From NCBI GenBank assembly GCA_012523605.1, contig JAAYTY010000168.1:1-9800 (forward strand): a stretch of DNA of 9,800 nucleotides. The letters run 5' to 3'. Position 1 is the first letter of the stretch; the number at the start of each line of letters is the position of its first letter. The notes below the pieces were generated by a model. It saw only the letters and a program-made list of their open reading frames with translations, did not search any database and had not been told where the DNA came from. The translations under genes and the position numbers were made by a program. This DNA is from Candidatus Fermentibacterota bacterium. Lineage in GTDB: Bacteria > Fermentibacterota > Fermentibacteria > Fermentibacterales > Fermentibacteraceae. Below are positions 5,786-9,800 of this stretch, in pieces.

Positions 5786-6166
5786 GCTGTTAACGACTTC
5801 CTTTACTTGCCAGTCCGCATCTACCCAGAGGCCGACGACTGGTATTCCCCCGTGATGGAAACGAAGAAATGCGACTCCATCGATTAGTTGCCGTAGCTGT
5901 TCTTCTTCCTTGGCCGGGTTTCCAGCGCAGTCATGGTGTCCCACCAATCCAATGCCCACCGATGCGTGTTTCTCAACCGATATGCGCACCCGATTCAAGA
6001 TGGATTCAACCACAGTCCGGTCAGCCTGACCGGCCATGATGAGATTCGGGCCCGCTTCGGTAATGCTGTCAACGTATTTGACGTTGAAGCGCTTCTGCAA
6101 GTACCTGATGACAGGCAGTTGCACCCGACCGTCCATGCAATTCACAACAGTGCAGAAACTATGCAT
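5744..6166 (-). CDS. Beta-carbonic-anhydrase-like protein
   Basis: A 140-residue protein starting MHSFCTVVNCMDGRVQLPVI. It carries the beta-carbonic-anhydrase zinc site in short form: C10-M-D12-G-R14 (C-x-D-x-R with the Asp-Arg dyad) and GHHDCAGN at 76-83, giving H77-x-x-C80. It is shorter than classical enzymes (about 200 residues) but typical of a small carbonic-anhydrase-like family whose members share SITEAGP (34-40), ISVEKHASVGIGLVGHHDC (62-80) and VGLWVDADW (111-119). Hydration of CO2 is plausible from the ligands but not established for the short family. The last 15-17 residues extend past the usual end and overlap the palindrome at 5735-5785. The start at 6166 is preceded by AAGGCGGGGGGGG, a purine-rich ribosome site containing a run of eight G. 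Its base composition is less GC-rich than neighbouring genes, consistent with acquisition, possibly as a gene cassette. Confidence 0.85.
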   Translation of the reverse strand: MHSFCTVVNCMDGRVQLPVIRYLQKRFNVKYVDSITEAGPNLIMAGQADRTVVESILNRVRISVEKHASVGIGLVGHHDCAGNPAKEEEQLRQLIDGVAFLRFHHGGIPVVGLWVDADWQVKEVVNSEQGVADDADKRHN

Positions 6167-6255
6167 TTCGATTCGCCCCCCCCGCCTTGATCCAAGGCTG
6201 GTTGAATGTTCTGTGCCGGTTCGACCTGTTTCGGGTTGATACGATGGCCTCGCGA

Positions 6256-6284
6256 ATTCAAGCGGTGGTCACGGTATTGTTCAA
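6256..6284 (-). promoter_or_regulatory. Possible promoter of the carbonic-anhydrase-like gene
   Basis: On the minus strand TTGAAC (6284-6279) and TTGAAT (6261-6256) are exactly 17 bases apart, each 4/6 to consensus. Transcription would start near 6249, leaving a leader of about 80 bases. A GATAAT lies a little further upstream without a matching -35. The remaining 6167-6332 stretch shows no gene I can support. Confidence 0.28.
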
Positions 6285-6332
6285 GCCTTGTGCCATTATC
6301 AGGACGGCGCCAGACCTCGAGCAGCCGCTTTC

Positions 6333-6416
6333 GGCCAACGTTATGCGCTTGAGCCGCTCCGCGGAGCGAGCGCGACGCGCGAGTGGAGCGCAGTCGGCTT
6401 GAAGCGCAGGGTAGCC
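6333..6416 (-). repeat. Degenerate attC-like recombination site (second)
   Basis: On the minus strand the order is GGCTACC (6416-6410, R''), GCGCTT then AGCCG, a GC-rich terminal region that can self-pair, CGGCT then AAGCGC, spacer ATAAC, and GTTGGCC (6339-6333, R'). Pairs 6345-6350 with 6402-6407 and 6352-6356 with 6395-6399 form the L arm, leaving one extrahelical base at 6401. The GTT of R' is intact, but GTTGGCC departs from GTTRRRY and R'' has two mismatches to it. It begins 15 bases after the stop of the membrane-protein gene and in the same orientation, exactly where a cassette's attC belongs. The phrase CTTCAAGCCGAC is also familiar from attC sites of resistance cassettes. Confidence 0.6.
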
Positions 6417-7009
6417 AGCGCACCGCTCATTTCAACCTGGAGTTTTTTCTCTTTGCTCATTCCGCCGCTGTTTCAAATACTGCCGGATGATCCAAACCTT
6501 CGCGCCATCCGGATCCTTCCATTCGACAAATTCACCGGTTCGCTTGTCAAACACGCGATAATCACCTTCTCCCTGAAAATGTGCCAGCTCATACGGCGAT
6601 TCGCGCAGAACCATTTCCATCGTTACGCCCGCTGGAAGGCGATACTGCCATTTGCGGATCTGCCGACGTAACGTACCTATTCCCAACCACACCAGCACCC
6701 ATCCAGCGAGAAAAACAATCACCCCGACTGATACAAACGCCCACCCCAAGAGCGTTTGAATCAAACGTCCACTCGCAATGGCGTCTCGAATCTCCTTGCA
6801 GAGAACCCAGACGAGAGCCAATCCAAACGCACCGAGAATCACCCCGGCAATTCGACGGTTCATCGTGCCACTTGGCGCAATCGTTCGGTGTCACTAGACA
6901 CCATTGTCTTTCTTCCCATCGCCGAACTCAATTCGGCAAGCGGCGTTCTTCCCTGTTTCCACTTCTCGCACCCGCCATGCATTTTGACCGTGTTCTGGAC
7001 GCTGGCTAA
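6339..7009 (-). mobile_element. Predicted integron gene cassette (671 bp, one gene)
   Basis: If the two attC-like sites recombine at the usual point (after the G of GTT in R'), the unit between them runs from 7009 to 6339 on the minus strand. It starts TTAGCC and ends with the second attC. It holds one gene in cassette orientation plus about 146 bases of leader. No integrase or attI is in the window, so mobility is inferred from the sites only. Confidence 0.55.
6432..6863 (-). CDS. Two-helix membrane protein of unknown function, cassette-borne
   Basis: A 143-residue protein starting MNRRIAGVILGAFGLALVWV. Two membrane helices are predicted near residues 5-22 and 40-62, each bounded by basic residues (RR at 3-4, RRQIRK at 66-71), so both termini should be cytoplasmic with a short outside loop. 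The soluble tail (63-143) is rich in charged and aromatic residues: YELAHFQGEGDYRVFDKRTG at 91-110 and FVEWKDPDGAKVWIIRQYL at 112-130, then a basic end KQRRNEQREK. I recognise no family. The start ATG (6861-6863) has only a weak GTGG nearby. A 40-codon open frame (6982-6860) ends in a TGA that overlaps this ATG as ATGA, so coupling to a leader peptide is possible. Lying between two attC-like sites, it is probably the single gene of an integron cassette. Confidence 0.75.
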   Translation of the reverse strand: MNRRIAGVILGAFGLALVWVLCKEIRDAIASGRLIQTLLGWAFVSVGVIVFLAGWVLVWLGIGTLRRQIRKWQYRLPAGVTMEMVLRESPYELAHFQGEGDYRVFDKRTGEFVEWKDPDGAKVWIIRQYLKQRRNEQREKTPG

Positions 7010-7063
7010 CGCCCAGCATCAGCGGCGGCGCGCAGCGCCGTCCGCTGCATGCTGTTGTTAGAC
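7004..7063 (-). repeat. Integron attC recombination site
   Basis: A 60-bp imperfect palindrome with all attC parts. On the minus strand R'' is GTCTAAC (7063-7057, perfect RYYYAAC) and R' is GTTAGCC (7010-7004), pairing at 6 of 7. A short unpaired spacer (7055-7056 against 7011-7013) follows. The L arm pairs 7014-7019 with 7049-7054 and 7020-7025 with 7042-7047, leaving 7048 as one extrahelical base. 7041 is a second, and the tip 7026-7031/7035-7040 closes on a 3-base loop. Two extrahelical bases 7 positions apart, an unpaired spacer and this length are hallmarks of attC sites folded as single strands for an integron integrase. The hsdR stop codon (7058-7060) lies in R''. The opposite reading (R' GTTAGAC) is possible from symmetry, but neighbouring gene orientation favours minus. 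Confidence 0.85.
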
Positions 7064-9800
7064 AGCCCCTTTCGATGGCCCATCTGCTTCCCCTTCTCGG
7101 GTGAACCCCGGGAACCGTGTGCGAATGTACTCTCTCGCGCTCTCTGAGGAGAGCTTCACGGTGCCGGGACCGCTCCTGACGAAGAAGTCGCCGTCCGGTA
7201 CCGCCTCGACTCCCTTCCACTTGAGGAACACAGGCTCCTGGCTGCGCTGGCAGCTCACTACACATACGGTTTTCCCTTGCACGATCTGACACTTCGGATC
7301 CATGCAGGTGCCAGCCCGATCCCCGAGGCCATTGCGCACGACTTGGGCGAGGTGGCGCATGAACTTGTCGTCGCTCTCGAGCTGGTCCCGCTCGATACCG
7401 ACAATCGAGCCGTCGTCGGCCACGCCGATCAGCAGGTCCCCGCCTTCCGTGTTCAGAAAGGCGGCGATCGTCTTGAGCACGGCGTGCGTCACGCCCTTGT
7501 CGTCCTGCCGGTCTTCCTTGAGGCTCCAGCGCAGGGTGGACTTGAATTCGAGCGTCTTCGACTCGCCGGCCTTGATCAGTTCCTCGGCGTTGCGGTGGGC
7601 GCGCAGGTACTGGTCGAGGAGGAAGTTCTTGATCGCCTCGCCGAACGCCCGGTCGTCTGTGATGCGCTTGTAGAGGTCGAAGTTCGAGTCGACGATCTCC
7701 TGGATCACGTGCTCGACCTTCTGGTCGAAGGTGAGCCGCACGTTCTCGCGCGTGTTGACGCGCGCGGCCGCGTCGAGCGCCGCGTCGTCGGCGAGCTTCT
7801 CCATCATCTGGCCGAGGGTCACGCGGTGCTCTGGGCCGAGGTTGAGGCCGAACCGCTCGTTCAACTCGGCGATGATCCGCGAGAGGGTCTCCAGCTCCTC
7901 CGGCGAGACGCTGTGGCCCTGCTTGGTGCTCACCGGGTCGAGCACGCCCGGCCTGCGCTCGAGCGCGATCTTCCCGCTGCCGGTCTGCTGGATACGGTAC
8001 GACTCCATGTCGATGTTCTGCTGCACCTCGCGCGGCAGCTCGGCCCGGTCGGCGGGGAGCAGCCGGCGCAGGTGCCGCGCGAAGACGTAGAGCTTCTCCA
8101 GATCGGCGTCTGCAAAGGTCAGAACCTGGGCGAGAAACGCGTAGAGCCGCACGTAGTCGGTGAGCTGGCCGCGGAAGTCGTGCTGCTCTTCTTCGGACAG
8201 CGCGCCGAAGCGCTCGACCACCGGTGCGAGCGCGACGTAGAGCCGGTCCTGCGTCGCCTTGGGATCGAAGTAGACCTTGGCGAAGGCCTCCACGTCGGCC
8301 GCGCCGTACACCGGGAAGGCGCCGAGCCGCGTCTGGATCTCGTACAGCAGGTTCGGATCGGTGGCCTCCGACAGCAACGTCGTCTCGTAGTAGGGCTCGA
8401 AGGCGGCCTTGATCTCGTCGGCTTCGTTGGCGAAATCGAGCACCATCGTGCCCTTCTTCTCGGGCGGCAGCGTCCGGTTGAGCCGCGACAGCGTCTGCAC
8501 GGCGTTCACCCCGCCGAGCTTCTTGTCCACGTACATCGTGTGCAAGAGCGGCTGGTCGAAGCCGGTTTGGAACTTGTTGGCGACGACGAGGAAGCGGTAC
8601 TCGGGGCGCTCGAAGGTCTTCGCGGTCTGCGCCTCCGGGAAGCCGTTCATGCCGGATTCGGTGTAGGACTGCCCGCCATCCTGAACGGTGCCCGAGAAGG
8701 CGACGAGCGCCTTGAACGGGTAGCCGCGCTCGGCGAGGACCTTGTCCATCGCCAGCTTGTAGCGCACCGCATGCAACCGCGAGCGCGTGACGACCATCGC
8801 CTTCGCACGGCCGGAGATCTCGTGCTGCACTTTCGCCGCAAAGTGCTCGACCATGATGCGAACCTTCTCGCCGATCGCGTGGTGGTGCAACTCGACGAAC
8901 GACTTGAGCAGGTACTCCGCCTTCTGCTTGACGTAGCGCGGGTCGTCCTCGACCTTCTTGAGCAGCCGCCAATAGGCCTTGTAGGTCGCGTAGTTGGCGA
9001 GCACGTCGAGGATGAAGCCCTCCTCGATCGCCTGGCGCATGCTGTAAAGGTGGAAAGGCGCGAACTTCCCGTCGGCGCGCTTCGTGCCGAAGAGCTCGAG
9101 CGTCTTCGGCTTCGGCGTGGCCGTGAAGGCGAAGGTCGAGAGGTTGGGCAGCCGCCCGCGCTTCTCCATCTCGGAGAGGATCGTGCTCTCCAGATCCTCC
9201 TCGGGCGTCGCGGCTCCCGCCTCCTCCGTCTCCGCTTCTTCCAGCGACCCAGAGCTGAGCACGGCCTTGAGGCTCTTCGTGCTCTCGCCCGACTGCGACG
9301 AGTGCGCCTCGTCCACGATCAGCGCGAAGCGCTTGCCCGGCAGCTCGCCGATCTCCTTGGCGATCACGGGGAACTTCTGGAGCGTGGTGACAATGATCGT
9401 CTTGCCCGACTCGAGCGCGTCCTTCAACTGGCGCGAGGTGGTGTCGATGTTCTCGACCACGCCGAGCGTCTGCTCGAACTGGCGCATCGTGGTCTGGAGC
9501 TGGCGGTCGAGCACGCGCCGGTCGGTGATGACCACGATCGAGTCGAAGACGCGCCGGTCGCCCGCGTCGTGCAGGACGCTGAGCTGGTGCGCGAGCCAGG
9601 CGATGGTGAAGCTCTTGCCGCTTCCGGCCGAGTGCTGGATCAGGTAGCGCTGCCCCGCGCCCGTCGCGCGCGCGTCGGCGACGAGCCTGCGCACGCAGTC
9701 GAGCTGCTGGTAGCGCGGAAAGATCAGGAAGCGCTTGCCGGTCTTCCTGCCCTTCTCGTCCTCTTCCTCGACCTCGTGGATGAACTGGCGCACGAGGTCG
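7058..9800 (-). CDS. hsdR: Type I restriction enzyme HsdR subunit with C-terminal AlbA_2 domain (start outside window)
   Basis: The frame is open to the right edge; about 913 residues are visible (numbering from the codon at 9793). Superfamily 2 motor motifs are in order: HSAGSGKS (Walker A, 54-61), IVDEAHSS (motif II, 159-166), TATP (motif III, 224-227), KFQTGFDQP (motif V, 407-415) and QTLSRLNR (motif VI, 433-440). The first visible residues RFLIFPRYQQLDCVRRLV (21-38) are the Q-motif region that precedes the motor in HsdR. The PD-ExK nuclease domain should lie beyond the edge. The HsdR helical part ends near NFLLDQYLRAHRN (723-735). It is followed by an AlbA_2 (Schlafen AAA_4-type) domain: ESKTLEFKSTL (744-754), NTEGGDLLIGVADDGSIVGI (781-800), FFVRSG (870-875). 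HsdR translocates DNA with ATP and cuts unmodified DNA together with HsdM and HsdS, expected to the right. Codon use is markedly CGC/CTC/GCG biased, unlike the left of the window. The stop codon is inside the attC at 7004-7063. Confidence 0.93.
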   Translation of the reverse strand, partial: DLVRQFIHEVEEEDEKGRKTGKRFLIFPRYQQLDCVRRLVADARATGAGQRYLIQHSAGSGKSFTIAWLAHQLSVLHDAGDRRVFDSIVVITDRRVLDRQLQTTMRQFEQTLGVVENIDTTSRQLKDALESGKTIIVTTLQKFPVIAKEIGELPGKRFALIVDEAHSSQSGESTKSLKAVLSSGSLEEAETEEAGAATPEEDLESTILSEMEKRGRLPNLSTFAFTATPKPKTLELFGTKRADGKFAPFHLYSMRQAIEEGFILDVLANYATYKAYWRLLKKVEDDPRYVKQKAEYLLKSFVELHHHAIGEKVRIMVEHFAAKVQHEISGRAKAMVVTRSRLHAVRYKLAMDKVLAERGYPFKALVAFSGTVQDGGQSYTESGMNGFPEAQTAKTFERPEYRFLVVANKFQTGFDQPLLHTMYVDKKLGGVNAVQTLSRLNRTLPPEKKGTMVLDFANEADEIKAAFEPYYETTLLSEATDPNLLYEIQTRLGAFPVYGAADVEAFAKVYFDPKATQDRLYVALAPVVERFGALSEEEQHDFRGQLTDYVRLYAFLAQVLTFADADLEKLYVFARHLRRLLPADRAELPREVQQNIDMESYRIQQTGSGKIALERRPGVLDPVSTKQGHSVSPEELETLSRIIAELNERFGLNLGPEHRVTLGQMMEKLADDAALDAAARVNTRENVRLTFDQKVEHVIQEIVDSNFDLYKRITDDRAFGEAIKNFLLDQYLRAHRNAEELIKAGESKTLEFKSTLRWSLKEDRQDDKGVTHAVLKTIAAFLNTEGGDLLIGVADDGSIVGIERDQLESDDKFMRHLAQVVRNGLGDRAGTCMDPKCQIVQGKTVCVVSCQRSQEPVFLKWKGVEAVPDGDFFVRSGPGTVKLSSESAREYIRTRFPGFTREGEADGPSKGAV

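Noticed and set aside
6142..6423. A 93-codon minus-strand frame running from the second attC-like site into the carbonic-anhydrase gene
   Set aside because: It is built from the palindrome and leader sequence, overlaps the true gene out of frame, and shows no domain.
6894..8972. A 692-codon open frame on the minus strand
   Set aside because: It is an out-of-frame shadow of hsdR in GC-rich sequence; the composition is arginine/alanine-rich nonsense and it overlaps all the HsdR motifs read in the true frame.
1..9800. CRISPR arrays, rRNA, insertion-sequence transposases or an integron integrase
   Set aside because: No regularly spaced repeats, no rRNA-like sequence and no transposase or tyrosine-recombinase motifs were seen in any frame.

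Overview
The window reads as a GC-rich, probably anaerobic, uncultured-type bacterial chromosome. Evidence for anaerobiosis is the start of an aldehyde:ferredoxin oxidoreductase gene at the left edge and a small BFD-like iron-sulfur protein. Phylum cannot be fixed from the sequence. The left part (about 1-5460) uses AGG arginine codons freely. The right-hand restriction gene is strongly CGC/CTC/GCG biased, and the stretch between (about 5740-7000) is less GC-rich. The window therefore looks like native chromosome joined to acquired DNA.

Layout. 1-681 (minus): a GNAT acetyltransferase whose 3' end overlaps the ATG of an aldehyde:ferredoxin oxidoreductase that runs off the left edge. 787-2019 (plus): a secreted serpin with an inhibitory-type hinge, the only plus-strand gene. 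2020-2134: two hairpins between convergent genes. 2135-4768 (minus): a cluster transcribed as GT2 glycosyltransferase (CrtQ-like), acyltransferase (CrtO-like), conserved acidic 109-residue protein and a VIT1/CCC1-like five-helix membrane protein. 4906-5151 (minus): BFD-like [2Fe-2S] protein. 5152-5463: about 310 bases with no convincing gene but two inverted repeats. 5464-5714 (minus): a wrecked GNAT gene whose first and last parts are joined with the middle missing and the frame shifted.

5735-7063 is the most unusual region. A 60-bp element at 7004-7063 folds as a textbook integron attC site (R and L boxes, unpaired spacer, two extrahelical bases). A second, degenerate attC-like palindrome lies at 6333-6416. 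Between them sits a 143-residue two-helix membrane protein in the orientation and spacing of an integron gene cassette (predicted unit 6339-7009). A beta-carbonic-anhydrase-like gene follows (5744-6166), and its stop codon lies in a third, weaker palindrome. No integrase is visible, so this could be a CALIN-type cassette cluster or the end of a larger integron.

7058-9800 (minus, open at the right edge): the motor and C-terminal part of a type I restriction HsdR subunit with a Schlafen-type AlbA_2 domain fused at its C terminus. Its stop codon lies inside the attC R box, so the cassette region abuts a defence gene directly. The best leads are the attC pair with its unknown membrane-protein cassette, the HsdR-AlbA_2 fusion beside it, the collapsed GNAT gene, and the cysteine-rich serpin.
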